A DNA stretch of 50,163 nucleotides. It comes from Thermomonas sp. Lineage in GTDB: Bacteria; Pseudomonadota; Gammaproteobacteria; Xanthomonadales; Xanthomonadaceae. The DNA lies in NCBI GenBank assembly GCA_020692565.1, contig JAIMKJ010000002.1, forward strand, positions 92,368 to 142,530, written 5' to 3'. Every line of letters starts with the position of its first letter. The first letter of the stretch is position 1. Shown piece after piece: positions 35,906 through 45,316 of this stretch. A program made the translations under genes and the position numbers. Under the pieces are notes generated by a model that saw only the letters and a list, made by a program, of their open reading frames with translations, did no database searches and was not told the DNA's origin.

Positions 35906-36150
35906 GGGCGAGGGCTCGGGGCGGGGCGGGTCGGCAGCGGCGGCACGGGATCGTGGCCGCCGGGGCACAGGGGATGGCATCGTGCAAGGCGCCTGACGGT
36001 CAGCCAGCTGCCCTTGGTGGCGCCGAAGCGCTGGATGGCCTCCATCGAATACTCCGAACAGGTCGGAACGAAGCGGCAGCGCTGTCCTAGAAGCGGGCTG
36101 ATCCAGCGTTTGTAGAAGCGGAGTGCGACGATCAGCAGACGGTCGATCAA
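35902..36150 (-). CDS. yidD: Membrane protein insertion efficiency factor YidD
   Basis: This is an 82-residue protein. The family core is intact: [29 protein letters not shown] and [14 protein letters not shown]. YidD aids membrane protein insertion near the Sec/YidC machinery. No ATG or GTG is available; the TTG at 36150 ([10 protein letters not shown]) aligns with the usual start of the family. The stop overlaps the dihydroorotase ATG. In many bacteria yidD sits with rnpA/yidC; here it heads the pyrC operon. Confidence 0.9.
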   Translation of the reverse strand: MIDRLLIVALRFYKRWISPLLGQRCRFVPTCSEYSMEAIQRFGATKGSWLTVRRLARCHPLCPGGHDPVPPLPTRPAPSPRP

Positions 36151-36276
36151 GGCGTTGATCCGGCGGGGGATTGCAGCGTGCGAGGCTCGCCGAAATGCGA
36201 GGTTGCCGCTGTAGCCCCGGCAGGGTATAACAGCCCGCTTTCCCGTCTCAAGGGAAGATATGAAGGATTCTCGGAC

Positions 36277-37383
36277 GTGGCTGTAAAGAAACCCGCAAAA
36301 AAGGCCGCCAGCAAGGCCACCAAACAACCCGCGAAAGCGGCCGTCAAGAAGCCCGTGGTCAAGGCTGTCGCCAAGGCACCTGCCAAGCCCGCCGCCAAGC
36401 CGGTCGCCAAGAAGCCTGTCGCCAAGCCGGCCGCGAAGCCTGCGGCGAAGAAAGCCGTGGCCAAGCCCACCGCGAAGCCGGCGGCCAAGAAGCCGGTCGC
36501 CAAGCAGGTTTCGAAGCCCGCCGCAAAGGCTCCACCGGCTGTGAAGCCAGCGCCGGCCGCGAAACCGGTACCGAAGCCCGCCGCGAAACCCGAAGCCAAG
36601 GCCTCTCCGGCCAAGGCCGTGGCTGCGAAGACGGCAGCCGCGAAATCTCCGGCCTCCAAGCCGCCGGCCAAGGTCGAAGCCAAGACGGCGTCCAAGCCGG
36701 CGCCGGCGCCGACCCCCAATCCGTCGCCGGCCCCGCCGCCGACTCCGAAGCCCGAACCCAAACCCCAGCCGACCCCGACGCCCAAGCCGCCGGTCCCTGG
36801 CCCGCGCCCGAATCCGAACGAGCCGGCCGCGAAGACTGCCGGCAAGCCCGTGGTGGTCGCGCCGCGCCCGGCCGCCGGCAAGGTGGCGGTGGCCGTGATT
36901 TCGCGCCAGGCAGCGCCCGCCCCCAAGACCCAGGTGAAAGTGATTCCCTACAAGACCGATGAGGCCACCGGCCGCCCGATCCTCCCCGCCGGCTACAAGC
37001 CCAGCGTGGACGAGGAGTACATGAGCGCCCTGCAGCTCGAATATTTCCGCCAGCGCCTGCTGGGCTGGCGCGCCGATCTGATCGAGGAATCGAAGCAGAC
37101 CATCGAGAACCTCAAGGACGAAGTGCGCGATGTCGGCGACGATGCCGAGCGCGCCACCCGCGAAACCGAGAACTCGCTGGAACTGCGCACCCGCGACCGC
37201 TACCGCAAGCTGATCGGCAAGATCGACAGCACGCTCAAGCGTCTGGAAGCCGGCGAGTACGGCTTCAGTGTGGATTCCGGCGAAGAAATCGGCCTGCACC
37301 GCCTCGAAGCGCGCCTCACCGCCGAGCGCACCATCGACGAGCAGGAACGTTGGGAACATCTGCAGAAGCAGCAGGGCGATTGA
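36277..37383 (+). CDS. dksA: DksA-family regulator with long Lys/Ala/Pro-rich N-terminal tail, cysteine-free
   Basis: This is a 368-residue protein. Residues 1-200 are low-complexity (repeated AKKP/PAAKK units like histone H1-type tails, then a proline-rich stretch). The DksA domain is about 225-368, with a coiled-coil hairpin ([20 protein letters not shown]) and the segment [19 protein letters not shown]. DksA acts with ppGpp on RNA polymerase. All four zinc cysteines are replaced; there is no Cys in the protein. GTG 36277 has AAGGA upstream. It is divergent from yidD. Confidence 0.88.
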   Translation: MAVKKPAKKAASKATKQPAKAAVKKPVVKAVAKAPAKPAAKPVAKKPVAKPAAKPAAKKAVAKPTAKPAAKKPVAKQVSKPAAKAPPAVKPAPAAKPVPKPAAKPEAKASPAKAVAAKTAAAKSPASKPPAKVEAKTASKPAPAPTPNPSPAPPPTPKPEPKPQPTPTPKPPVPGPRPNPNEPAAKTAGKPVVVAPRPAAGKVAVAVISRQAAPAPKTQVKVIPYKTDEATGRPILPAGYKPSVDEEYMSALQLEYFRQRLLGWRADLIEESKQTIENLKDEVRDVGDDAERATRETENSLELRTRDRYRKLIGKIDSTLKRLEAGEYGFSVDSGEEIGLHRLEARLTAERTIDEQERWEHLQKQQGD

Positions 37384-37408
37384 GTTCCGACGCCCGTTGC
37401 AGAGATGC

Positions 37409-37435
37409 AAAAAACCCCGCCTCGGCGGGGTTTTT
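37409..37435 (+). terminator. Terminator of dksA
   Basis: AAAAACCCCGCC-TC-GGCGGGGTTTTT is a perfect hairpin with flanking A- and T-runs, 26 bases after the dksA stop. It can also act on the convergent glycine-rich protein gene. Confidence 0.88.
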
Positions 37436-37514
37436 CGTTTCGGAGACAGTGAGGCGGAGTGGAAACGATTCGTTGCGTGCGGAGCGCGCGCGCCCCGCTG
37501 CTGTCATCGCACAT

Positions 37515-38150
37515 TCACTTGCCGGGCGGGGCTGCCGCTCCACTGCCATCGCGTGCCGGCTGCTCCACCGCCGCGAGCGGCGCAACTGCGGCGACTCGGG
37601 CGACAGGCGCCTGGATCGGAGGAGCAAAGCCTGCCGGTGCCGCCGCAGCGACAGGCGCCTGTGCCACGGGCGCCATGAAGCCTGCCGGCGCAGCCGCAGC
37701 CGCCACCGCGACGGGCGCAACGAAACCTGCCGCCACCGGCGGCGGCGAGTCGGGGCGATCCACGATCACTCTGCCGCCGCTCAGCGCGAGCGCGACAGGA
37801 TCCCTGCCCATGTGGAAAGAAGTAGAGCCGCCAGCGGCGCTGCCGCCGCCGTGTTTCGTGGCGATCGCGCGAAACTCGGCGGGATTGCTTCTTCTCGGGA
37901 CCAGGTTGATATCCAGTGGCCCTGATTGCTTTTGCTGCACTCTTCCCAGGTCGACGCGGCTGCCCCACTGTTCTGCGACCGATGCGGCACCCGATTGGTA
38001 CAGCCGTGTTTTGCCTTTTTTGACGTCTTTTTCTCCCGCGACGGAGTCGACGCCGTGGCCCTTGCTCCACGTGGGCCCCTTGCCCGGGCCGCCCCCGCCC
38101 CCTCCACCGCCTGCACCCCCTCCTCCTGCACCACCGACTGCTGCGGACAT
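37515..38150 (-). CDS. Orphan glycine-rich / Ala-Pro-repeat protein
   Basis: This is a 211-residue protein in three parts. A glycine tract opens it (about 5-24). A middle segment of normal composition follows (about 25-135), for example SVAEQWGSRVDLGRV and SFHMGRDPVALALSGGRVIV. The C-terminal region (about 140-200) repeats AP(V/A)AAAAPAGF-like units. It has no signal peptide. ATG 38150 has TTGGAG at good spacing, which supports a real gene. I recognise no family. Such middle segments flanked by low-complexity ends could be a structural or secreted protein, but nothing decides this. Confidence 0.6.
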   Translation of the reverse strand: MSAAVGGAGGGGAGGGGGGGGPGKGPTWSKGHGVDSVAGEKDVKKGKTRLYQSGAASVAEQWGSRVDLGRVQQKQSGPLDINLVPRRSNPAEFRAIATKHGGGSAAGGSTSFHMGRDPVALALSGGRVIVDRPDSPPPVAAGFVAPVAVAAAAAPAGFMAPVAQAPVAAAAPAGFAPPIQAPVARVAAVAPLAAVEQPARDGSGAAAPPGK

Positions 38151-38641
38151 ACGCGCTCCAATTCGAAATCCGGGCCAGGCATCAAGCGAACCGGCAGGCC
38201 CCCTGGATTCACTGTCTCGGCGTCCTCATTCGTTTGCCTGGACGCAAACGGGCAGGACGCCAGCACAGAACCGGTACATCAAGTTCCGTGCCAGTCGCGG
38301 GAAGCCGTCCATGCGCATGAATTCAATATGCTTTTCCCCGGGACGCGAAAAAACCGGATTGCCCATCGATGCATTTTCCACTCACATCGCGAGCGACATG
38401 CCCGTCCAGACCCGCGGATGCGAAGATCGAATCCACATGCAATCAATGCCTTGGCGCCTCCGCGGGTGCAACGCGGCAGGCTTGCACCGGGAGGGTGGAA
38501 AATGTCCAGATGGGTGAACATTGACCTCGGCGGGATGTTTCGCCCCCGGTCGATGGGTTGCGATCACGACCTTGGTCCATCGTTTTCTACGCAGCGGCCA
38601 ACGCGATCGAATGAAGCAGCGGAAGGGAGCGAACGCGGGCG
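38151..38641. other. Intergenic stretch without a recognised gene
   Basis: These 491 bases lie upstream of the glycine-rich protein gene and downstream of the MFS gene, both on the minus strand. Open frames here (such as 38279-38521, minus) are Cys/Arg-rich without pattern. No terminator, tRNA or repeat stands out. A promoter for the glycine-rich gene is expected here but I cannot place it. Confidence 0.4.
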
Positions 38642-39943
38642 CTACTGCAGATCCTTCAGATCCAGGCGCCGTACCGTCGGCGATTTCAACGCCGTGAACG
38701 CGACCACCGCGAGGGTGACGCAGCCGCCGAGCACCACGGCGTGGGCGAGGCCCAGCAGCCGCGCCATCGAGCCGGCGTAGAACGCGCCGAGCTCGTTCGA
38801 CGAACTGATGAAGATGCTGTTGATCGACGACACCCGGCCGCGCATGTGGTCGGGCGTGGCCAACTGCAGGATGGTGGAGCGCAGCACCACCGAAACACCG
38901 TCGAACATGCCGGAAAAGAACATGAAAGCCACCGACAGCCACAGGGTTTCCGACAGCCCGAAACCGACGATGCACAGGCCGAAACCGGCGACCGCGATCA
39001 GCAGATAACGTCCGGCATGGCGCTGGATCGGGCGCCGTGCCAGCCACAGTCCCACGATCACCGCACCGGCGGCGGGGGCCCCGCGCAACAGCCCCAGCGC
39101 TTCCGGCCCGGCGTCCAGGATGTCCTTGGCGAACGCAGGCGCCAGCGATACCGCGCCGCCGAACAGCACAGCGAACATGTCCAGCGCCATCGCCCCCAGC
39201 ATCACCGGCGTGCGCACCACGAAGCGCAGGCCTTCGGCGATGCTGGAAAAAATCGGACTCCGCTCCTGCGACAGCGCAGGCTCGGTCGTGCGCAGCGTCG
39301 CCAGCGACAGCGCCGCGCCCAATGCGAACAGCGCGCCCAGCGCATACACCGGGCCGGCCTGTGCGGTCGCGCCCTCGGCATAGTGGCCCAATCTGTCGAT
39401 CAGGCCGATCAGGCCGCCGCTGATCGCCGGCCCCAGCACCAGCGCCGTCTGGAACACCACGCTGCCGATGCTCGCGCCGCGGGTGAACTGATCGCGCGGC
39501 AATACGCGGGCGAACAGCGTGTTGTGGACTGGGCCGAGGAAGGCGCGCACCGCGCCGGTGAACATGACCGCGGCGTAGATCAGCCACAGTCGCGGTTGGC
39601 TCTCGTTCGCGGCGCCGAACACCATGCCCCAGGCGACCACGGCCAGGATGATCGGCGTGATGCTCAGGCCGATGCAGGCGATGATGCCGAGCCGCCGCTT
39701 CGGCAGGTGATCGACCAGATAACCGGCGAACGGGGCCACGCAGAAGAACGGCAGCACTTCGGCCAGACCGATCAGGCCGAGCTTCCAGGGGTCGTGGGTG
39801 AGTTCGTAGACATGCCAGCCCGCCGCGACCGCGACGATCTGATAAGACAGGATGGTGAGCAGCCGATACCCCATCAGCCCGAGGAACGCGCGGTTGCGCA
39901 GCGGCGACGCGCGCGGCGGTTCGATGGTGTCGCTGGCGCTCAT
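38642..39943 (-). CDS. MFS transporter (EntS-like)
   Basis: This is a 433-residue integral membrane protein with about 11-12 hydrophobic helices. The MFS loop motif appears as GYLVDHLPKRR between helices 2 and 3 and, less well, GLWLARRPIQRHAGR in the second half. The helix content and the DHMRGRVSSINSIF segment fit the EntS/MFS_3 exporter group. The substrate cannot be read. It is followed 31 bases upstream on the same strand by sufE, with which it may be cotranscribed. Confidence 0.88.
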   Translation of the reverse strand: MSASDTIEPPRASPLRNRAFLGLMGYRLLTILSYQIVAVAAGWHVYELTHDPWKLGLIGLAEVLPFFCVAPFAGYLVDHLPKRRLGIIACIGLSITPIILAVVAWGMVFGAANESQPRLWLIYAAVMFTGAVRAFLGPVHNTLFARVLPRDQFTRGASIGSVVFQTALVLGPAISGGLIGLIDRLGHYAEGATAQAGPVYALGALFALGAALSLATLRTTEPALSQERSPIFSSIAEGLRFVVRTPVMLGAMALDMFAVLFGGAVSLAPAFAKDILDAGPEALGLLRGAPAAGAVIVGLWLARRPIQRHAGRYLLIAVAGFGLCIVGFGLSETLWLSVAFMFFSGMFDGVSVVLRSTILQLATPDHMRGRVSSINSIFISSSNELGAFYAGSMARLLGLAHAVVLGGCVTLAVVAFTALKSPTVRRLDLKDLQ

Positions 39944-39974
39944 GTGTGTGCGGTCGTGCGAATGGATGCGCGCG

Positions 39975-40430
39975 TCAGTGCGCGCGCGCGCTGCGTTCGC
40001 GCAGTGCGTCCTGCGCGGTGGCCTTGATGAAGGCCAGCAGTGCCGCCAGACCGTTGTTGCGCGTCGGCGACAGGTGCTTGGCCAGGCCGATATCGGCGAT
40101 GTAGCGGGCGTCGGTGGCGATGATCTCGTCGGCGCTGCGCCCGGAGTACACCCGCAGTGCGAGGAAGATCAGGCCGGAGACGATCGCCGAATCGCTGGCG
40201 GCGGCGAAATCGAGGCGATCGGTGTCGCCCGAGGCCACGATCCACACCATCGACTGGCAGCCGAGCAGCCGATGCGTGTCGTTTTTCCGGTCGTCCGGAA
40301 ATTCCGGCAGCTTGCGGCCGAGGTCGATCAGGTACTGGTAACGCTCCGACCAGTCGCCGAAGAACGCGAATTCGTCGCGGATGGTGTCCTGGGCTTCGGC
40401 GGGGGTGGGTTCGATGGGGAAGGTGGTCAT
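39975..40430 (-). CDS. sufE: SufE-family sulfur acceptor protein
   Basis: This is a 151-residue protein. The active-site cysteine lies in HRLLGCQSMVWI, and the typical N-terminal QYLIDLGRKLPEFP and C-terminal GLAKHLSPTRNNGLAALL are present. SufE takes persulfide from a cysteine desulfurase (SufS or CsdA) for Fe-S cluster assembly. No suf operon genes are adjacent, so it is a stand-alone copy; CsdE is the alternative name. Confidence 0.93.
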   Translation of the reverse strand: MTTFPIEPTPAEAQDTIRDEFAFFGDWSERYQYLIDLGRKLPEFPDDRKNDTHRLLGCQSMVWIVASGDTDRLDFAAASDSAIVSGLIFLALRVYSGRSADEIIATDARYIADIGLAKHLSPTRNNGLAALLAFIKATAQDALRERSARAH

Positions 40431-40440
40431 TGGCTGCTTT

Positions 40441-40726
40441 TTGTAGGAGCGGCTTCAGCCGCGATGCTTCTGGTTTGCTGCTTCCATGAAAAGCTTCCGT
40501 CCGCTGCGCGGCCGGGTTCATTTCTTTTGTTGGCCCACGAGGTGCGCGAAGCGTACCCGAACGGCGAAGACGGCCCCGAAGGGGCGAGCGCATGGCGCGA
40601 GTCAAAGAAACGAACCAAAGAAAAGGGCCTTCCCCGACGAAGCGAACCGGTCACGGGTCGGTTGCGGGGATTTTCCGACTCGTCATCCATGACTCGGTCG
40701 GAAAACGACGCACATCCTGTGCGTCG
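40441..40726. repeat. Composite of REP-like and longer inverted repeats between sufE and cysS
   Basis: The 332-base gap carries a REP-like unit (GTAGGAGCGGCTTCAGCCGCG, from 40442). A segment GGGTTCATTTCTTTTGTTGGC (from 40514) is partly mirrored by AAAGAAACGAACCAAAGAAA (from 40614). A hairpin TTTTCCGACTCG...CGGTCGGAAAA spans 40671-40705, and a second, CGACGCACA-TCC-TGTGCGTCG, spans 40706-40726. The composition suggests a family-specific intergenic repeat. No gene is seen here. Confidence 0.6.
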
Positions 40727-40762
40727 CCCGTTGGGTCTGGATAACGCGGAGAGGTTTCATTT

Positions 40763-42157
40763 TTACGCCCGCTTCCAGCGTACACCCTGCGCAGTGTCTT
40801 CCAGCAGGATGCCTTCGTCGGCCAACTGCTTGCGGATCGCATCGGCACGCGCGAAGTCGCGGCTCTGCTTCGAGGCGTTGCGTTCGTCGACCAGCGCCTG
40901 GATGCGGGCGTCGTCGTCGTTCGAGGCGCCGCGTGCGAACCAGGCTTCCGGCGTCTGTTGCAGCAGACCGAGGGCGAAGCCGGCGCCGAGCAGTTCGGAC
41001 TTCAGGCGTTTCCGCTCAGCGGGATCTTCGCAGCGCCGGGCTTCGCCCGCGATGCGTGCGACTTCGGCGAGCGCCTGCGGCGTATTCAGGTCGTCGTCCA
41101 GTGCGGCTTCGGTGCCGCGGGGAATTTCGGCGGGTGCCGCTTCGACATCCGCAAGATCCCGCAACGTGCCGTACAGACGATCCAACGTCCGCACCGACTG
41201 TTCGATCAACCCGTCCGACCACTCCAGCGGCTGCCGGTAGTGCGCCGACAGCAGCGCGTAGCGCAGCGCTTCCGGCGGATGTTCGCGGACCAGATCATGC
41301 ACGCGCTGGATGTTGCCCACCGACTTCGCCATCTTGCTGCCGCCGAAGTTCAGCATGCCGTTGTGGATCCACCAGCGCGAGAACGTTTTGTGACTACCGT
41401 CATGATGCTTGTGCGCGCACTCGCTCTGCGCGACTTCGTTCTCGTGATGCGGGAACTGCAGATCGATGCCGCCGGCATGGATGTCGATGGTGTCGCCCAG
41501 ATGCGCTTCGGCCATCGCCGAGCATTCGATGTGCCAGCCGGGACGGCCGACGCTCCACGGCGATGCCCAGCCGGGCAGATCGTCGGTGGAAGGCTTCCAC
41601 AGCACGAAATCGCCCGGATTGCGCTTGTACGGCGCCACTTCCACGCGCGCGCCGGCCAGCATTTCCTCGGGATCGCGGCGCGAGAGTTTGCCGTACTCGG
41701 CGAAAGTGTCCACCGCGAACAGCACATGGCCTTCGGCCGCGTAGGCGTGTCCCTGGTCGATCAGGCGCTGGATCATCGCGATCATCTGCGGGATGTGCGC
41801 GGTGGCGGCGGGTTCGATGTCCGGCGCGAAATCGCCCGAGACGCCCAGCATCGCCATGTCCTCTCGATACGCGGCGGCGTACTTGTCGGTGATGGTCGAG
41901 ATCGGCGTGCCCAGCGCCTTCGCTGCGGCGTTGATCTTGTCGTCGACGTCGGTGATGTTGCGCGCATATTTCAATCGGCCGTAGCGGCGGCGCAGCAGCG
42001 CGGCGAGCACGCCGAACACCACCGGGCCGCGGGCATTGCCGATGTGGACATAGTTGTAGACCGTGGGCCCGCACAGATACATCGTCGGACAGCCGGGGTC
42101 GAGCGGGGCGAACGGTTCGACCTGGCGCGTCAAGCTGTTGTGGAGTTGAAGGGTCAT
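40763..42157 (-). CDS. cysS: Cysteinyl-tRNA synthetase
   Basis: This is a 464-residue class I synthetase. The HIGH-type motif is [11 protein letters not shown] with the preceding CGPTVYN zinc/Cys site. [10 protein letters not shown] and [10 protein letters not shown] follow, and the KMSKS-type motif is [10 protein letters not shown]. Length matches bacterial CysS (about 460). It stands alone on the minus strand between repeats and the divergent small exported protein gene. Confidence 0.97.
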   Translation of the reverse strand: MTLQLHNSLTRQVEPFAPLDPGCPTMYLCGPTVYNYVHIGNARGPVVFGVLAALLRRRYGRLKYARNITDVDDKINAAAKALGTPISTITDKYAAAYREDMAMLGVSGDFAPDIEPAATAHIPQMIAMIQRLIDQGHAYAAEGHVLFAVDTFAEYGKLSRRDPEEMLAGARVEVAPYKRNPGDFVLWKPSTDDLPGWASPWSVGRPGWHIECSAMAEAHLGDTIDIHAGGIDLQFPHHENEVAQSECAHKHHDGSHKTFSRWWIHNGMLNFGGSKMAKSVGNIQRVHDLVREHPPEALRYALLSAHYRQPLEWSDGLIEQSVRTLDRLYGTLRDLADVEAAPAEIPRGTEAALDDDLNTPQALAEVARIAGEARRCEDPAERKRLKSELLGAGFALGLLQQTPEAWFARGASNDDDARIQALVDERNASKQSRDFARADAIRKQLADEGILLEDTAQGVRWKRA

Positions 42158-42263
42158 CGTCCTGATGCATGCTGAGGGAATCGGCCGATTCTAGCGGCAC
42201 GCGTACCTGCACGACAGCGGGGGTTCAGCCTGAACCGGCTCAAGGCCCTACACTGGCCGACCG

Positions 42264-42674
42264 ATGCGACCTGCCCCCGCCACCGCCCTTGCCTGTCTCC
42301 GCATGCCGTTGCTGTCGGTGGCACTGCTGTTCACCGCGACGGTGTCCGCGCAGGCGCAGAGCGAGGGCCAGCTTTCGAACGTCCGCACCGAATACGCCCA
42401 GGTCCTGCGGGTGGAACCGGTCTACCAGACGCTTCGCGCCTATGCGGTGGAACAGCGCTGCGACAATCCCGCCGAGTCCACCGGCGTGGCGCAGACCAAC
42501 CGCAATTGCCGCCCGACCCGGGTGGAGCGCGAATTCCAGCGTCCGGTGGCCTACGATGTCGATTACATCCATCGCGGCGTGAAATACCGCTCGCGGTTGC
42601 CCATCGACCCCGGCAAACGACTGAAAGTGCGGATTTCGGTGACCCCCGACCTCCCGCCCGCCGAAAAGCGTTGA
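42264..42674 (+). CDS. Small exported protein of unknown function
   Basis: This is a 136-residue protein with a signal peptide of about 31 residues (LLSVALLFTATVSAQAQ). The mature part has a beta pattern (RTEYAQVLRVEPVYQTL, then RPVAYDVDYIHRGVKYRSRL) and two cysteines. It ends in DPGKRLKVRISVTPD. It resembles short periplasmic proteins often seen with glycine-zipper domains (UmoD/17-kDa type), but without the zipper. It is oriented with the arginine operon but is separated from it by 300 bases and a terminator. Confidence 0.68.
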   Translation: MRPAPATALACLRMPLLSVALLFTATVSAQAQSEGQLSNVRTEYAQVLRVEPVYQTLRAYAVEQRCDNPAESTGVAQTNRNCRPTRVEREFQRPVAYDVDYIHRGVKYRSRLPIDPGKRLKVRISVTPDLPPAEKR

Positions 42675-42738
42675 ACCCGATGCCGATCGGCGCTGTGGTC
42701 TTGCAGCCGTCATCCGCGCGTGCGAGCATGCGCCCCCT

Positions 42739-42837
42739 ATGAAGAACGCGCAGCCCCTGTCGACCACCAGTGCCCGGATGGCCTCCGGCATGACGTCGCG
42801 CGCGCGCCGACCGGAACCCCACACGCCAGCTGGGTGA
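42739..42837 (+). promoter_or_regulatory. Candidate leader-peptide frame upstream of argF'
   Basis: A 32-codon frame (MKNAQPLSTTSARMAS...) contains four arginines: residue 13 and the cluster SRARR at residues 20-24. A terminator hairpin starts 46 bases after its stop, followed by argF'. That is the layout of transcription attenuation. I see no clear alternative antiterminator pairing and the ribosome site is weak, so this is only a candidate. The rest of 42675-42974 holds no other gene. Confidence 0.25.
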
Positions 42838-42883
42838 TCCGGAACCGTCGTCTATCCGCTCCAACGACAACATTCCAACGATC

Positions 42884-42910
42884 AGGCCCGGCTCCCGCCG
42901 GGCCTTTTCT
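42884..42910 (+). terminator. Hairpin terminator (or attenuator) 65 bases before argF'
   Basis: AGGCCCGGC-TCC-CGCCGGGCCTTTTCTTTTT is a strong GC stem with a T-rich tail. It may end transcription of the upstream small gene, or act as an attenuator for the arginine operon, since only 64 bases separate it from the argF' start. Confidence 0.8.
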
Positions 42911-42974
42911 TTTTCCGCGTCCGCTCTCCCCCGTGACTCTCCTCTCTTCCACGACCTCATCGCCGAGACCCGCC

Positions 42975-43979
42975 ATGAAGCATTTCTTGAACACCCAGGA
43001 CTGGAGCCGCGCCGAACTGGACGCCGTATTGACCCAGGCCGAGCTGTACAAGCGCAACAAACTGGGCGACGGGCTCAAGGGCAAAAGCATCGCCCTGGTG
43101 TTCTTCAACCCGTCGATGCGCACCCGTACCAGCTTCGAGTTGGGTGCGTTCCAGCTCGGCGGCCATGCCGTAGTGCTCTCCCCTGGCAAGGATGCGTGGC
43201 CGATCGAGTTCGATCTGGGCACGGTCATGGATGGCGACACCGAGGAACACATCGCCGAAGTGGCCAGGGTGCTCAGCCGCTACGTCGACCTGATCGGCGT
43301 GCGCGCGTTCCCGAAGTTCGTCGACTGGGCCGCGGATCGCGAAGACAAGGTGCTGAAAGGCTTCGCTAAATACGCGACCGTGCCGGTGATCAACATGGAA
43401 ACCATCACCCACCCCTGCCAGGAACTGGCGCATGCGCTGGCGCTGCAGGAACATTTCGGCAGCGCTGACCTCCGCGGCAAGAAGTACGTGCTGACCTGGA
43501 CCTACCATCCGAAGGCGCTGAACACCGCGGTCGCGAATTCCGCGCTCACCATCGCCACGCGCATGGGCATGGACGTGACCCTGCTGTGCCCGACGCCCGA
43601 GTACGTGCTGGATCAGCGCTACATGGACTGGGCCGCGCAGAACGTCGGCGAAAACGGCGGTTCGCTGCAGGTGAGCCACGACATCGACAGCGCCTACGCC
43701 GGCGCCGACGTGGTCTACGCCAAGAGCTGGGGCGCGCTGCCGTACTTCGGCAAATGGGAGCCCGAAAAACCCATCCGCGACCGGTTCAAACACTTCATCG
43801 TCGACGAACGCAAGATGGCGCTGACCAACAACGGCGTGTTCTCGCACTGCCTGCCGCTGCGCCGGAACATCAAGGCGACCGATGCGGTGATGGACGCGCC
43901 GTACTGCATCGCCGTGAACGAAGCCGAGAACCGGCTCCACGTGCAGAAAGCGGTGATGGCGGCTTTGGCGGGTCAGTAA
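42975..43979 (+). CDS. argF': N-acetylornithine carbamoyltransferase
   Basis: This is a 334-residue carbamoyltransferase. The carbamoyl-phosphate loop is SMRTRTSFELG (47-57), the second site HPCQELAHALA, and the C-terminal loop HCLPLRRNIKATDAV. The product resembles the Xanthomonas enzyme that acts on N-acetylornithine and makes acetylcitrulline, not classical ornithine carbamoyltransferase: it has the W75-centred segment DAWPIEFDLG, a Glu at about 90 in DTEEH where AOTCases carry a discriminating Glu, and the Lys in RRNIKATD. The start at 42975 matches the family N-terminus (MKHFLNTQDW). It heads the arginine cluster. Confidence 0.9.
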   Translation: MKHFLNTQDWSRAELDAVLTQAELYKRNKLGDGLKGKSIALVFFNPSMRTRTSFELGAFQLGGHAVVLSPGKDAWPIEFDLGTVMDGDTEEHIAEVARVLSRYVDLIGVRAFPKFVDWAADREDKVLKGFAKYATVPVINMETITHPCQELAHALALQEHFGSADLRGKKYVLTWTYHPKALNTAVANSALTIATRMGMDVTLLCPTPEYVLDQRYMDWAAQNVGENGGSLQVSHDIDSAYAGADVVYAKSWGALPYFGKWEPEKPIRDRFKHFIVDERKMALTNNGVFSHCLPLRRNIKATDAVMDAPYCIAVNEAENRLHVQKAVMAALAGQ

Positions 43980-44001
43980 CGCTTCGCTTTAACGCTTTTC
44001 T

Positions 44002-44090
44002 CTTTCCCCCGCGCGCGGGGGAAAGCCGGGATGGGGGCGATCTCCCTTCCGATGCCCCCACCCCAACCCTCCCCCGCACGCGGGGGAGGG
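44002..44090. repeat. REP-like palindrome pair between argF' and argG
   Basis: CTTTCCCCCGCGCGCGGGGGAAAG (44002-44025) and CCCTCCCCCGCACGCGGGGGAGGG (44067-44090) are two related palindromes 41 bases apart, of the same C-run/G-run type as 7892-7918. They could fold in the transcript and affect expression between the two genes. Confidence 0.72.
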
Positions 44091-44112
44091 GGCAAACCAC
44101 GAGAGACATCCC

Positions 44113-45306
44113 ATGAGCAGCAAAGACATCGTTCTCGCATTCTCCGGCGGCCTCGACACCAGTTTCTGCGTGCCCTATCTGCAGGAACAGGGCTGGGCCG
44201 TGCATACCGTGTTCGCCGACACCGGCGGCGTCGACGCCGAGGAGCGCACGTTCATCGAGCAGCGCGCGCAGGAACTCGGCGTCGCTTCGCACATCACCAT
44301 CGACGGCGGGCCTGCGCTGTGGGACGGTTTCGTCAAACCGTTCGTCTGGGCCGGCGAGGCGTACCAGGGGCAGTATCCGCTGCTGGTGTCCGATCGCTAT
44401 CTGATCGTCGACGCCACGCTGGCGCGCGCGCAGAGTCTCGGCACGAACGTCATCGCGCACGGCTGCACCGGCATGGGCAACGATCAGGTGCGTTTCGATC
44501 TCGCGGTCAAAGCCAGCGGCGACTACACCATCGTCGCGCCGATCCGCGAAATCCAGAAGGAACACACCCAGACCCGCGCCTACGAACAGGCCTATCTGGA
44601 GCAGCGCGGTTTCGGCGTGCGCGCCAAGCAGAAGGCGTACACGATCAACGAAAATCTGCTGGGTCTCACGATGTCCGGCGGCGAGATCGACCGCTGGGAA
44701 GCGCCGGGCGAAGGCGCGCGCGGCTGGTGCGCGCCGCGCGACGAGTGGCCCGAAGCGCCGCTGCAGGTCGCCATCGGTTTCGTCGGCGGCGAAGCCGTAT
44801 CGCTGGATGGTCATGCGATGACCGGCGCGCAGTTGTTGGCGAAGCTCAATGCGCTGTTCGCGCCGTATGGCGTCGGCCGCGGCATGTATACCGGCGATAC
44901 GACCATCGGCCTCAAGGGCCGCATTGTCTACGAAGCGCCGGGTCTCGCCGCGCTGCTGGTCGCGCATCGCGCGCTGGAAGAAGCGGTGCTGACCAAACAG
45001 CAGAATCGTTTCAAGCCCGATGTCGCGCGCAAGTGGGTGGAACTGGTCTACGAAGGCTTCTATCACGATCCGCTGAAGACCGATCTCGAAGCGTTTCTCG
45101 CGTCGTCGCAGGCGATGGTCAACGGCGAGGTCGTGCTGGAAACCCGCGGTGGCCGCGTCGATGCGGTGGCGGTGCGTTCGCCGCACCTGCTGCACGCCAA
45201 GGGCGCGACATACGCGCAGTCGGCGGACTGGGGCGTGGTGGAGGCGGAGGGTTTCATCAAACTGTTCGGCATGAGCAGCACGCTTTGGGCCGAAGTGAAC
45301 AAATGA
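44113..45306 (+). CDS. argG: Argininosuccinate synthase
   Basis: This is a 397-residue enzyme that joins citrulline and aspartate with ATP. The PP-loop is [10 protein letters not shown] near residue 10. The family segments [13 protein letters not shown] and [17 protein letters not shown] are present. Length fits the roughly 400-residue class. The ATG at 44113 is preceded by GAGAGA. In this pathway citrulline arises after deacetylation of acetylcitrulline by the next gene's product. Confidence 0.93.
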   Translation: MSSKDIVLAFSGGLDTSFCVPYLQEQGWAVHTVFADTGGVDAEERTFIEQRAQELGVASHITIDGGPALWDGFVKPFVWAGEAYQGQYPLLVSDRYLIVDATLARAQSLGTNVIAHGCTGMGNDQVRFDLAVKASGDYTIVAPIREIQKEHTQTRAYEQAYLEQRGFGVRAKQKAYTINENLLGLTMSGGEIDRWEAPGEGARGWCAPRDEWPEAPLQVAIGFVGGEAVSLDGHAMTGAQLLAKLNALFAPYGVGRGMYTGDTTIGLKGRIVYEAPGLAALLVAHRALEEAVLTKQQNRFKPDVARKWVELVYEGFYHDPLKTDLEAFLASSQAMVNGEVVLETRGGRVDAVAVRSPHLLHAKGATYAQSADWGVVEAEGFIKLFGMSSTLWAEVNK

Positions 45307-45316
45307 AAAGCACCTT

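Noticed and set aside
36277..36900. Separate histone H1-like gene in front of dksA
   Set aside because: No stop or new ribosome site separates the Lys/Ala/Pro-rich part from the DksA domain; it is one frame.
42975..43979. Plain ornithine carbamoyltransferase
   Set aside because: The DAWPIEFDLG and DTEEH segments and the cluster context fit the acetylornithine enzyme better.
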